From assembly GCA_910587305.1 (NCBI GenBank), contig CAJUKV010000016.1, forward strand, positions 1 through 64,000: 64,000 bases of DNA, in the 5' to 3' direction. This document shows, piece by piece, positions 42,413 to 52,100 of this stretch (the stretch's first letter is position 1; every line of letters begins with the position of its first letter). The position numbers and the translations under genes were made by a program. This DNA comes from an uncultured Lachnospiraceae bacterium (GTDB lineage: Bacteria; Bacillota; Clostridia; Lachnospirales; Lachnospiraceae). Below the pieces are notes generated by a model. It was given only the letters and a program-made list of their open reading frames with translations. It had not been told where the DNA came from and searched no databases.

Positions 42413-43274
42413 ATTTTATCATCCTCACATACAGCACTACAAATATAATGTTGACCAGAAATACAAGAACCGACAATGCGGAGGCCTGCCCAAATTTATA
42501 GTAAGTAAAGCCCATGCGGTACAGCTCAAGGGAAATAACATTTGTTGCTGTGCCGGGTCCTCCGCCGGTCAAAATCAGCGGAACGGTATTGTTATTGAAA
42601 TTGCTCATTGTAAGTACTATGGTGGAAAGCAGAATGGGCGTTTTAATCAGTGGCAGTTTAATATGAGTTAGTACCTGCCATGTGTTTGCCCCGTCCACCC
42701 GGGCCGCTTCCAGCAGACCGGCGTCCACACCCTTAAGGCCAGCCAGGATCATTACCATGGAATATCCGATGGTACGCCACGCCATGACAATGATAAGGGT
42801 GACAATAGACGCCGTTTTGTTTTCAAAGATAATAATGGGAGAAAAACCAAGGGAACGCAGGAAATAATTAAGCAATCCCGTATCTCCGTTCAGAATCCAG
42901 CGCCAGAGCACCGTGCCCACCATCATGGAAATAACCCAGGGCAACAGCCCGATTAATTGGATCAGGTAAGCGACGATGCCTGTACGTCTGTCAATCCACA
43001 GTGCAAATACAAGCCCCAGCACCATGGAAATTCCTGCGGATGCTACCGTTATAAGAATTGTAATGCCAAAGGAGTACCAGATGGCCGGGTCCGAAAATAA
43101 AGATACATAATTGGCACCCCCCACATATCCTCCGTTCTGCAGATGGTCCAGCTTAAAGAAACTACTGTAGAGCGTGCTGAACAAAGGCACCACCAGTATC
43201 ATAATAATCAGAAACATTCCCGGCAGGGTGAGCAGGAACCCCAAATAATTGTGAAGTATCTTTTTAATTTTCAT
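42402..43274 (-). CDS. Carbohydrate ABC transporter permease, MalF-like
   Basis: A 290-aa CUT1 permease with six likely membrane helices, starting with LGFLLTLPGMFLIIMILVVP. The EAA loop is LLEAARVDGANTWQVLTHIK. It forms the channel with the MalG-like protein encoded directly downstream. AGGGG precedes the ATG at 43274. The gene lies 58 bp after the binding-protein gene in the leftward operon controlled by the divergent LacI-type regulator. Confidence 0.93.
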   Translation of the reverse strand: MKIKKILHNYLGFLLTLPGMFLIIMILVVPLFSTLYSSFFKLDHLQNGGYVGGANYVSLFSDPAIWYSFGITILITVASAGISMVLGLVFALWIDRRTGIVAYLIQLIGLLPWVISMMVGTVLWRWILNGDTGLLNYFLRSLGFSPIIIFENKTASIVTLIIVMAWRTIGYSMVMILAGLKGVDAGLLEAARVDGANTWQVLTHIKLPLIKTPILLSTIVLTMSNFNNNTVPLILTGGGPGTATNVISLELYRMGFTYYKFGQASALSVLVFLVNIIFVVLYVRMIKYDI

Positions 43275-43332
43275 AAAAACCCCTATGCCTTTCTAAAACC
43301 TGCGATATTTTGGCCACAGGTACAAAAAATTA

Positions 43333-44745
43333 TCAGCCGCCATTGCGAGTGTCAAAGTCACCGGCCACACCGGATAATGCCTCTGAAATGGACTTTCCGT
43401 CTACCATGACCATTTGTGCGGCGCGGTTGAGATCATTTTTCCAGGAACTTATTGGATAATCCGTAGGCTGCGGCCATCCGGCATTTGTAATTCCGTCTGC
43501 TACGATTGTGAGGTATTGATTGTCGGGATTCTGATAAAAGTCCCCAAGTTTTTCCATGGTGGATTTGCGGATGGCAAGCTGACCGCCTTCCGTAACCCAC
43601 AGTTCGTCAGCTTCCGGTGACATAAGAGCTTCCACAAATTTACCTGCCGCCTCTTTTACCTGGCTGCCTGACCATACGCCCACACACCAGCCGTTGATGG
43701 TGCTGGGTGCATGACCATTGCCATCCTCGGAAGGATAAAGCATGAGCTGCACCGCGCTGGGATCAAAGGGAACATCTGCGCGTACGGTAGGAACTCTTAC
43801 CGCGCCGCCGGAAATGATAGCGTATTTCCCTGCGGCAAATTCCGTAAAGAGTTCTTCTCCTGTCAGATTTACGGCAGCTTCCGGGGTAATGCCATATTCC
43901 GTAATGCAGTCCAGCTGGAATTTAAGAGCTTCTTCTCCTGTTTCGTTGGCCCAGTCTGCTTTACCTTCTTCCGTAAATAAATTTCCCTGCTTCTCGAGAA
44001 TACGGGCTGTCATGATTTGCGGATCGACTTTATCTATATTAAACGCCTGGCCAAATCCATACCGCTGAATCCCTGTTTCAGGGTCTACCTCGGTCAATGC
44101 CTGACAAACTTCTACAAACTCATCCCATGTCTGAGGGATGGATAATCCTTTTTCTTCAAAAAGGTCTGCGCGGTAATAAAATGCCATATAGTTGCGCGAG
44201 TGAGTAATTTGATAATGCAGGCCGTCACGTGTGCCAAAGTTAAAGAAGGAATCATCAATATCAGCGATTTCTTCCTGCGTCCAGTCCTTTAAAAACAGGT
44301 TTTCCAAAGGCTCCAGTGCGCCCAAATCCAGCGCCGCCCCCATTTCATCCATGATACACCAAATAATATCCGGCGCATTGCCTGCCGCATGTGCCGCAAA
44401 GAATTTAGGCGTCATTTGCTCCCAGTCCTGGGGCTCCACTACAATTTTGATATTAGGATTTTCCGTTTCAAAATTTTTAATTATTTCACCAAGCGCTTTT
44501 CCACGACCGTCTGCTGCAGCCGGGTCCAGGAAGGTCCACATACGCACAACCTGTTCTCCCTCCGTCTGAGTGGCCTCCGAGGCCGAACCGGCGCCGGAAT
44601 CCGTCGATGCGTCTTCACTGCTCTCCTGGTTAGAAGCGTTTGTATCCTCCGTGGGTTCCGGCTTAGAGCTACAACCTGCTAACAGGCTCAAAGAAAGTAT
44701 CCCCGCCAAAATCATTGCTATCCAACGTTTTCTTTTTACTTGCAT
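43333..44745 (-). CDS. Sugar-binding lipoprotein of the ABC importer
   Basis: A 470-aa extracellular solute-binding protein (family 1). The signal peptide has a basic start, a hydrophobic core and the lipobox LLAGC with Cys25 as the lipidated residue, then a Ser/Glu-rich linker. The mature part shows typical binding-protein blocks (NPNIKIVVEPQDWEQMTPKF, AGNAPDIIWC, YGFGQAFNIDKV, GKYAIISGGAVRV). The start at 44745 follows AAAGGAGG. It is the first gene of the leftward cluster and is expressed from a promoter overlapped by a LacI-type operator. The ligand is a carbohydrate of unknown type. Confidence 0.93.
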   Translation of the reverse strand: MQVKRKRWIAMILAGILSLSLLAGCSSKPEPTEDTNASNQESSEDASTDSGAGSASEATQTEGEQVVRMWTFLDPAAADGRGKALGEIIKNFETENPNIKIVVEPQDWEQMTPKFFAAHAAGNAPDIIWCIMDEMGAALDLGALEPLENLFLKDWTQEEIADIDDSFFNFGTRDGLHYQITHSRNYMAFYYRADLFEEKGLSIPQTWDEFVEVCQALTEVDPETGIQRYGFGQAFNIDKVDPQIMTARILEKQGNLFTEEGKADWANETGEEALKFQLDCITEYGITPEAAVNLTGEELFTEFAAGKYAIISGGAVRVPTVRADVPFDPSAVQLMLYPSEDGNGHAPSTINGWCVGVWSGSQVKEAAGKFVEALMSPEADELWVTEGGQLAIRKSTMEKLGDFYQNPDNQYLTIVADGITNAGWPQPTDYPISSWKNDLNRAAQMVMVDGKSISEALSGVAGDFDTRNGG

Positions 44746-44840
44746 TCTTAATCCTCCTTTTTCTTGCGCCACAGTCCCTCGCAGGCAGACTGTGGAAATG
44801 TGTGTCAATAAATAATCTGCTATCTGCTTCTGACAGTTTT

Positions 44841-44868
44841 ACTATATTCTATGAAAACGTTTTTTCAA
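44841..44868 (-). promoter_or_regulatory. Promoter of the sugar operon with LacI-type operator
   Basis: On the minus strand TTGAAA (44868-44863) and TATAGT (44846-44841) are 16 nt apart. The palindrome TGAAAACGTTTTTTCA (44852-44867) lies between the boxes and overlaps the -35, so a bound repressor would block RNA polymerase. A very similar palindrome is found in the divergent regulator promoter. Confidence 0.75.
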
Positions 44869-45031
44869 ACCTTGTATATTTTTATTTATAAAGATATAAT
44901 TTAATATTTCTTATTTAATCTATTATTATCTCGTTTTTTTTTTATATTTTATTTTTTTATCAAATTTGTAATAAAAAATCTTTATAATATTTGTAAAAAT
45001 ATGCAAATTGACGTGATTTTTTATAAATATC

Positions 45032-45081
45032 TTGCTTTTTAGGTAATTTCATTTTATAATATCGATGAAAAAATGTTTTCA
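45032..45081 (+). promoter_or_regulatory. Promoter of the lacI-type gene with its own operator copy
   Basis: TTGCTT (45032-45037) and TATAAT (45055-45060) are 17 nt apart. The palindrome TGAAAAAATGTTTTCA (45066-45081) covers the expected transcription start, which indicates autoregulation. The intergenic region between the two operators is very AT-rich, which would help looping between them, 214 bp apart. Confidence 0.75.
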
Positions 45082-45144
45082 CAAATTTCCGGATTGCTCT
45101 ATGGAGAGCGCTTTTCGCTAGTTTGTATTAAGGAGGTTTCTGTT

Positions 45145-46173
45145 ATGGCTACCATCAAAGACGTTGCCCGGCTGGCCGGGGTGTCCATTTCCACTGTATC
45201 CAGAGTCACGAACAATGCATCCAATGTCTCTCCCGCTATCCGCAGAAAGGTATTGCGCGCGGTCAAAGCCCTGAATTACACCCCAAGCATTGTCGCCCGC
45301 AGTCTGGAATCCCGCAGCATGAATAACATTGCGGTGGTTATGGGGCGGACTATGGATCAGGCTTTTTCCAACCCGGATTTTTTTACTATCTTGCAGGGGC
45401 TTACCTCTACTTTGGTAGAACAGGAATACAATGCGCTGCTTCTTACCAACCTTAAGCAGACTGTGGAGACGGAGCATTGTATCAAGCTCATTCATTCAGG
45501 CGCCATACAGGGTGTGGCTGTGGTAGGATCTTTTGTCCAGGACCCTCTGCTTAGCCGCCTTGTGGATGAAGAATTTCCCTTTGTCCTTATAGGATACCCG
45601 CCTGACTACCCGGATATTTATACAACGCCATATAATACGGTGTCTACGGATGACAAGAAGAGCGCTTATATGGCTGTGCGCTATCTGTTAGATCATGGAC
45701 ACCGAAGAATCGGAATGGTACATGCATCACTGGCCTATGCCTCGAACCGCAAACGTTATGACGGATACATAGAGGCCATCACCGAAGCTGGCCTTCGCAT
45801 TGATCATATGCTTATCACATCATCAGGCCATGAAGTTTCCGAGACGGTTCCCGCCGTGACAAGGATGCTGAATGTTGTGCATCCGCCCACAGCTATTTTT
45901 TGTACGGATGACTATAAAGCTACCGGTGTATTGCGTGCTGCTCTCCAGCTGGGAATACGTGTGCCCGAGGAGCTGTCTGTGATAGGTCATAACAACTATC
46001 GTATTTCCGAATTAGTCACGCCGCCTCTGACAACGGTCAGCATTCCCCTGTTTGAGTTAGGACACAGGGGAGGGGAAATTTTGATGAACAAAATTGCGGA
46101 TCCGTCCACCCCCATCCAAAATGTGCTTCTTGACAGCCAGATGCTGATCAGGGATACCGTACGAAATATCTGA
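45145..46173 (+). CDS. LacI-family transcriptional regulator
   Basis: A 342-aa regulator. The N-terminal helix-turn-helix (TIKDVARLAGVSISTVSRV) and hinge (YTPSIVARSLESR) are typical, followed by a periplasmic-binding-protein-like effector domain (DHGHRRIGMVHASL, TAIFCTDDYKATGVLRA, PPLTTVSIPLFELGHRGGEI). ATG 45145 follows AAGGAGG; the frame is open further upstream. It is divergent from the sugar transport operon. Palindromes of the same sequence lie in both promoters, so it most likely represses both until the imported sugar or a product binds. Confidence 0.93.
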   Translation: MATIKDVARLAGVSISTVSRVTNNASNVSPAIRRKVLRAVKALNYTPSIVARSLESRSMNNIAVVMGRTMDQAFSNPDFFTILQGLTSTLVEQEYNALLLTNLKQTVETEHCIKLIHSGAIQGVAVVGSFVQDPLLSRLVDEEFPFVLIGYPPDYPDIYTTPYNTVSTDDKKSAYMAVRYLLDHGHRRIGMVHASLAYASNRKRYDGYIEAITEAGLRIDHMLITSSGHEVSETVPAVTRMLNVVHPPTAIFCTDDYKATGVLRAALQLGIRVPEELSVIGHNNYRISELVTPPLTTVSIPLFELGHRGGEILMNKIADPSTPIQNVLLDSQMLIRDTVRNI

Positions 46174-46183
46174 TATTGATAAA

Positions 46184-46226
46184 AAGCCTCTGTCCTGGCA
46201 GTATAAATATGCCAGGACAGAGGCTT
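46184..46226. terminator. 17-bp hairpin terminator
   Basis: AAGCCTCTGTCCTGGCA (46184-46200) pairs perfectly with 46210-46226 and is followed by TTAATTTTTC. It separates the convergent regulator and FAD oxidoreductase genes and probably serves both. Confidence 0.88.
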
Positions 46227-46250
46227 AATTTTTCCTATATTTTCTTAGTT

Positions 46251-47609
46251 TTAAAAAAGACTTCCATTTTCGCGAAGAACGCCTTGGAGCAAACGGATAT
46301 CCACATCCCGCATATCTACTCCGGCGTCGATTCCCAAGGCCGCCGCAGCGCCGGCAGCTTCCCCTATTTCAATGCAGGGACCCATTACGCGGACAGATGC
46401 AAAAACCTGTGTATCAACACAAATTGTACGGCCCGTAAGCAGTAGTCCATTTATTGATTCGGGTACCAGGCAGCCGTAAGGGATACCAAAGGGTTTATCT
46501 ATCGGCGTCAAATCAATATGATCTTTTACCCCGCTGTGAATATCTATATTATATGCGGATTGGGCAATAGCTTCCCGGACCGTCTCAGGGGCATACATAG
46601 TATCCCGGGTCAGCCGCCGCATACCAAGGAAATGGCGTGTTTCACGAATCCCCAGGGTAGGGGAAATTCCCGCTAACTTCGCGTCTGCAAATCCGGGAAG
46701 GTACTTTTGCATAAATGCCATAAGCTCCTTTACCTGCATATACCCATCTTCCAGACCGCGGGAGAGCTGATAAGGGTCTGACGCGTCTATTTCTGTGATA
46801 CGGGAGGTATTAATTGCCAGAATACCGTCCACAGGTGTCGTAATATAAATAAACTGATTGCGCGGCACATGGAAATCGCCGGCTTCTTTTGCCTGACGAA
46901 TCAGCTCATCCATACCGATAAAGCAGTGCCCGCGGGAGGAACGGAAAAAGGCGGGGGTATAACCCTTTGCATAGTCTTCCTTAATTCCAAAATTCTGCGG
47001 GTTACTTTCTGCGAAGGAGAGAAATTCGTCCAGGTTATAATCTTTTACGGAAAACATCAGTGTGCAGGGCTGCATAATTCCTGTGCCATCCTGTCCGGAT
47101 ACATATCCTGCGCCAGCCATATAGGCCAGATCACCATCTCCCGTACCGTCTATAAACACCTTTGCCCCAATGAGCGTATGCACGCATTTTCCAAATACTT
47201 CCACACCTGTCACACGGCCGTTTTCCACGGTCACATCTAAGAGTTCACTGTTAAATAAAATTTCAACGCCGGCTTCCTGACACATTTCCACTGCCACAAC
47301 CTTGAACCAGTCCGGGGAAATGGGTGTAATGGAATTATGCACCGGACAGGGATAATGCCCAATGGCACCGCCATATTTCGTCAGCCTGTCGATCAACTCC
47401 TGGGCAATACCGCCCAGGGCTTTTTCCCCCTGCCTGTCTAAATAACCCAATATCCCTAAACCAGATGTGGCCGTACCGCCCAGAAAGCCATTCCTTTCCA
47501 CCAGAATCGTCTTCTTGCCCATCCTGGCCGAACAAACCGCCGCCGCCAGGCCGCTGGGGCCGCCGCCAATCACTGCTACATCGCAATCTTTTGTTCTTAT
47601 TTTTTTCAA
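46251..47609 (-). CDS. FAD-dependent oxidoreductase, paralogue of 39904
   Basis: A 452-aa FAD_oxidored flavoprotein. VAVIGGGPSGLAAAVCSARM with VERNGFLGG binds the nucleotide; GGIAQELIDRLTKYGGAIGH and YPCPVHNS match the paralogue at 39904 closely. IDGTGDGDLAYMAGAG and GRTICVDTQVFASVRVMGPC complete the FAD domain. The likely start is TTG 47609, 8 nt after AAAGGTGG; GTG codons a few residues earlier are weaker. It is transcribed separately from the LacI-controlled cluster but flanks the regulator, so it probably belongs to the same pathway as the two other FAD enzymes. Confidence 0.85.
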   Translation of the reverse strand: MKKIRTKDCDVAVIGGGPSGLAAAVCSARMGKKTILVERNGFLGGTATSGLGILGYLDRQGEKALGGIAQELIDRLTKYGGAIGHYPCPVHNSITPISPDWFKVVAVEMCQEAGVEILFNSELLDVTVENGRVTGVEVFGKCVHTLIGAKVFIDGTGDGDLAYMAGAGYVSGQDGTGIMQPCTLMFSVKDYNLDEFLSFAESNPQNFGIKEDYAKGYTPAFFRSSRGHCFIGMDELIRQAKEAGDFHVPRNQFIYITTPVDGILAINTSRITEIDASDPYQLSRGLEDGYMQVKELMAFMQKYLPGFADAKLAGISPTLGIRETRHFLGMRRLTRDTMYAPETVREAIAQSAYNIDIHSGVKDHIDLTPIDKPFGIPYGCLVPESINGLLLTGRTICVDTQVFASVRVMGPCIEIGEAAGAAAALGIDAGVDMRDVDIRLLQGVLRENGSLF

Positions 47610-48074
47610 AATTTTTTCCACCTTTCTCTGCACTATGCGTTTAATACCAGTAAAAGCCCATTTGCACTTGTTGCGCTTCCTGAATTTGTCCGCAAAGTAT
47701 TATGGACTTTGTTCTGGTATCTGTCCCCTGAGCATCCTGCGCAAAACCCTGCGTGCTTTGGACAGGCTGTCATTTTGTCAGAGCAGTAACAGATATATGG
47801 TGGCGCCGCAAACAGTAAATTTATTTTTTATTTGCGGCAGAACTCGTCCCCGGACCAGCCGGGAGAGTTAAAACTTGGTTTTAGTATAACATTTTATTTC
47901 CGGCTGTCAATATAAAGCGTGCCGGCCCTTGTAAATCATGTGACAGTTGTCAGGCTGAACTGTTATTTGTAAAAGTTATTTAAAATCGCCTTTGGCGATG
48001 ATATTTTGCACCCTTGTAACATGGTCTTATGATCTGTGCGGTAAATGCACAAACCTGGCCAAATAGTGAATGAA
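47610..48074. other. Non-coding stretch with a terminator for the hemerythrin gene
   Basis: No credible gene is seen in either strand. ATCGCC-TTT-GGCGAT (47985-47999), read leftwards, is followed by a T-rich run and is suitable as terminator of the hemerythrin fusion gene. Confidence 0.5.
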
Positions 48075-48956
48075 TTATATCAGTTTAACACAAAAGGCAA
48101 AATAGCCGTGGCCCGTATTAAACAGTAAACTATAATCAAAAGTTTCCAGATAAAATATTTTTTGAAACTGTTCGGCCGTCATAAAATGGCTGCTGTCCAA
48201 TTGATACCGTGACGATAAATGACGGTGTATGCCAACCTGCTCCGCGATTCGAATAGAAAGTTCTTTACCTGCGTTCATAACCAGTTTATCCATTTTGGTA
48301 AGGGGTATTTCCAGCATGGCGCTGACTGCTCTCAGAACCAGAATTTCCTCTAAAGCCATGAAAATCCGGACATCCTTTTCGTCCTTTGAGCGGAAATTCA
48401 ACCGAATAATCATACTGTTTCCGAAATCTTCTCCACTGTAATGCTCACTGACAATTTCGGTCTGTAATCTGAAAATTTCCTGTATGGTGACGGCTAAGGC
48501 ATCTTCCAGGGCGTCCATATCATCCCCGGTGTTATCCGCCTTCCATCTGTTTTTTATTTTACCTGTTATAGCCCGATCTTCAATCAAGATGTGTGCGGTG
48601 AGCCAGCCCAGGCAAATGCCAAGAAAATGATGAATGGATTCTTGGGAATAATTTGATTTTGTAAGGTCTTTTTCAAGGGCGGGAAGCGTTTTATACCGCA
48701 TATCGTCATGCAGGCGCTTGTGTATCGCATATCCTTTGTAGCCGATTGACTGCATATAGGCTTCTTCATCGGAAAAATGTTCTATGGCATAACTTTTGAA
48801 GTATTTGACACCCTCGGCACATGCCCATTGCCCGTTATCTTCATCTTTGCTCAGATGGATTAGCTTATGCACGATGGAAAAGAGCTTGCGGTGTGCATTG
48901 TCGATGGAATCAACCCCAATGTTAAACCGTTTATTCCATTTAATTTCTTCAGACAT
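48075..48956 (-). CDS. Bacteriohemerythrin fused to a CheX-like domain
   Basis: A 293-aa two-domain protein. The first 130 residues are a hemerythrin four-helix bundle with a complete di-iron ligand set: His22, His60, Glu64, His79, His83, His122 and Asp127. Such domains bind oxygen or sense redox state. The remaining 150 residues (ALAVTIQEIFRLQTEIVSEH, YSLLFNTGHGYFAFCVKLI) look like a CheX/CheC-type chemotaxis phosphatase fold, although the key helix is not clearly conserved. A link between oxygen sensing and chemotaxis signalling would make sense in an anaerobe. It is monocistronic, leftward, behind a strong terminator of the upstream helicase gene. Confidence 0.75.
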   Translation of the reverse strand: MSEEIKWNKRFNIGVDSIDNAHRKLFSIVHKLIHLSKDEDNGQWACAEGVKYFKSYAIEHFSDEEAYMQSIGYKGYAIHKRLHDDMRYKTLPALEKDLTKSNYSQESIHHFLGICLGWLTAHILIEDRAITGKIKNRWKADNTGDDMDALEDALAVTIQEIFRLQTEIVSEHYSGEDFGNSMIIRLNFRSKDEKDVRIFMALEEILVLRAVSAMLEIPLTKMDKLVMNAGKELSIRIAEQVGIHRHLSSRYQLDSSHFMTAEQFQKIFYLETFDYSLLFNTGHGYFAFCVKLI

Positions 48957-49069
48957 GGCGTTCCTCTTTCGGACAGGGAAATGTTCCCTGGCAGCTGTTC
49001 AAAAATAAAAATAATTTATTAATAATGTATGTCGAAAATAAAAGAAATGTGTCATTACTTGACAAAATA

Positions 49070-49102
49070 ATATGGAGCTGTGCATCTGCAACAGCTCCAT
49101 AT
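49070..49102. terminator. Terminator of the EndoQ-UvrD gene
   Basis: ATATGGAGCTGT (49070-49081) pairs perfectly with 49091-49102. Read leftwards it is followed by TATTTTG, ending the large helicase transcript 19 bp after its stop codon. Confidence 0.82.
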
Positions 49103-49120
49103 GAATGAAAAAATCAATAT

Positions 49121-52100
49121 CTACATAAAATCAAATAAGCTTAGCTGAACAACTTTTTCCGTCTCATCATCTTCTGTGTTCTTTGGGCGTTCCCATCTGG
49201 CATTTTCCTCCGGAATTTCCTGTAAAAAGCAGGAGGGATCCTGTCCGCAAACGAGAATTAGCTCCTCCTTTGCGCGGGTCATGCCCACATAGCAAAGACG
49301 GCGTTCTTCCTCAATAGATTCAATAGCTCCCGGGCTGCCAAATTCCAGAGGAAGGCGTCCCTTATCCATGCCATAGAGGAAGACCACCGGGAATTCCAAA
49401 CCCTTAGAGCCGTGGAGGGTCATAAGGGTTACTGCATCTGCGATAAACTTTTTGCCCCCGTTTCGCCTTACGTCTCCGTCTTCCCCAAAGGAAAGGGTGC
49501 GGAGAAAAGATTCCATGGTGGGATGAAGTAATGACATATCTGACAGCTTTTTTATGGATTCTTCCTGTTCAAAAGTTATTTCCGTAAGCCATTCTTCAAG
49601 AAGCTTTACCGGGCGGACTTTTCTGACCTTTTTCCGATACTTCTCGGTCAGGAAGGCAAGGCGCTCTTCAAGGGATTCCGTCAGGTAGTGGGAGAGGAGC
49701 TGATGGCACAATTCTCCTGCGGGCCTTTCTTGGGGGTAGAGAGCCTGATAAAAGAAATACAGTGTGGCCCGCACATCGCGTTCTGTCAGGAAGTCCTCTC
49801 TGCCCGCTATCTGGTAAGGGATTCCTTCCTGTCTGAGACATTTTTCAAGGAGCGCCGCCTGTCTATGGGTTCGATAAAGGACTGCAATATCTGAAAATCC
49901 CCGAATTGGATGCTCTTTATCCCCGCGGCCTTCTTCCACCTTAAGCGTATCCGATGCATCTAATGCATCCAGCATATCAATACCGCCAATTTGCCGATTA
50001 ATCTCTTTGGCTACAAAAATTGCCTCTTTCCGTTCATCTTGGACTGACACAATCCGAACAGGACATTTTAATATGTTTTGGGCTCTCATCTGCCGCGGCT
50101 GCCCCTGATTGTGAGAGATTAGGCAAAGGGCGGCTTTTAAGATATCCGGTGAGGAGCGATAGTTATCCTCAAGACGGATAGTGGTATGGTCCGGGTATTC
50201 TGCGGACAGATTCTGAAAAATATGAGGGGTGCAGCCGCGGAAACCATAAATAGACTGATCCGGGTCTCCAATTACAAACAATTCCCGGCCGCCCCGGGAC
50301 CATTCTTTTACCAACCGATATTGGAGAGGATTGATATCCTGAAATTCATCAATGAGCAGATAAGAAAAGCATTTCCGGGCCGGCGCATCTTCCGGAACAT
50401 TTTCCAGCGCCTCTAATGTTTCCAAAAGAAGGTCGTCGTAATCCATTGCGCCTTGTTCCCGAAGAAGTTTTTGATAAAATTCGTATACCCGCCTGCTCTT
50501 TTCATCAGCCTCTAAGAGACCGTTCTTAATCCGGGAAAGGTTTTGGAGGAACCCGGAAGGGGTATCCTTTCGCTCGAACTCGTGTAACGCCTTTTGGGCA
50601 AGCTCTATTTGGAGGCCTGTATCCGCTATTATGAAAGAAACGCCGCTATCTTGTAAAAAACGGCTGCAGATGGCATGAAAGGTTCCTATCCGGACACAGG
50701 TTCTTGCCGTGCTTTTTGCACTATGTTTCTTTAACGTATCCAAAACAGATCCGTTATTCATTCTGTCAAGCATTTCTTCCGCCGCTTTGTGGGTAAAGGT
50801 TACCGCCGTAATTTCCTCCTCCGGGACTTTACGTACATTCAAAAGATAATGCAGTCTGGCAATCAGGGTTTTGGTTTTGCCCGCGCCGGGTCCGGCAATA
50901 ACCGCTATGCTGCGGCCTGTTTGCTCTGCCGCTTTTTGCTGGAGGCTGTTTAAGCCGACGGCTGATGGCAGCGCCTGTTCTGTTTGCGTAAGTTTTTCCT
51001 CGGGCGTCCATTGCAGGTCGGCGTCTTTGCCGCTTTGCCCTGTTTTTTTCGGCGCCATTTGCTCCTTTGAGGGCTGATGGAATTTTCGAAGCTGGTCGGG
51101 GGTAAAAAGGGATATCTGCCCTTCAAGGCGGCTGATATCGTCTGCAGTTAAAAGGCCTATTTTCCCATATTCCCCATCAAAGCCCGGCGTTCTGTGCACC
51201 TGGCCTTTGCGTAGTCTGTCAATTCCCTCTGCAATAAGCGGGCCTGCCTCTTTTCGGATATCCTCAATGGGTATTTTTCGCAAAATAGAAAACTCAGGGC
51301 CAAGAGAGGCTATCATCTGCTCATATTTTTCCGCCGCTTTTTTCCCGGAAGGTGAAATTCCGGTGGAGGCTCCGATTACTTCAGGAAGGGGCACAATACT
51401 TTCAAAAGGGCGAAAGGCAGGAGGGACAAAACCTTCATCCCTGTCCGCTAACTGTTCCACACGATTTAACACTCCAATGGTTATTTTCTTCCCACACACC
51501 GGGCATTTATTGTCATATTTTATGGTTTCTGAGGGACTCATGCATAGTCCGCATTTCCTGTGTCCGTCAAAATGGTACTTCCCTTCTTCCGGGAAAAATT
51601 CAATGGTACCGGCTAACCCTTTTCCCTCCTCAATGGCGCGGTAAAGCCCATCATAGGAGAGATCTATGTCAAATAAATTGGCCTCTCTGCCAAGCTTTCC
51701 GGGGGAATGGGCGTCGGAATTGGATATGAGGTGAAAGCGATCCAAAGCGCTTACCCGCCAATTCATGGGAGGGTCGGAGGAAAGTCCGGTTTCCAGGGCA
51801 TGAATATGGGGCGTCAAATCCTCAAAACACTCCTCAATCCGGTCAAATCCTGAAAAAGCCCCGAACAGGGAAAAATGGGGCGTCCAGATATGCGCCGGCA
51901 CATAAATTGCTTTGGGGCTGGTTTCCAACATGATTTCCAGCAAATCCCGGCAGGGGATTCCCAAAATGGGACGGCCGTCGGAGTGGATATTTCCAATCAG
52001 CTCCAGCCGCCTTGCCAGCGCTTCGGCAGCCTCCAAATCAGGCAAGATCAAAAGGCTGTGCACTTTTCTTACCCGATCCTTACTTTTGTAGATAGAGCTG

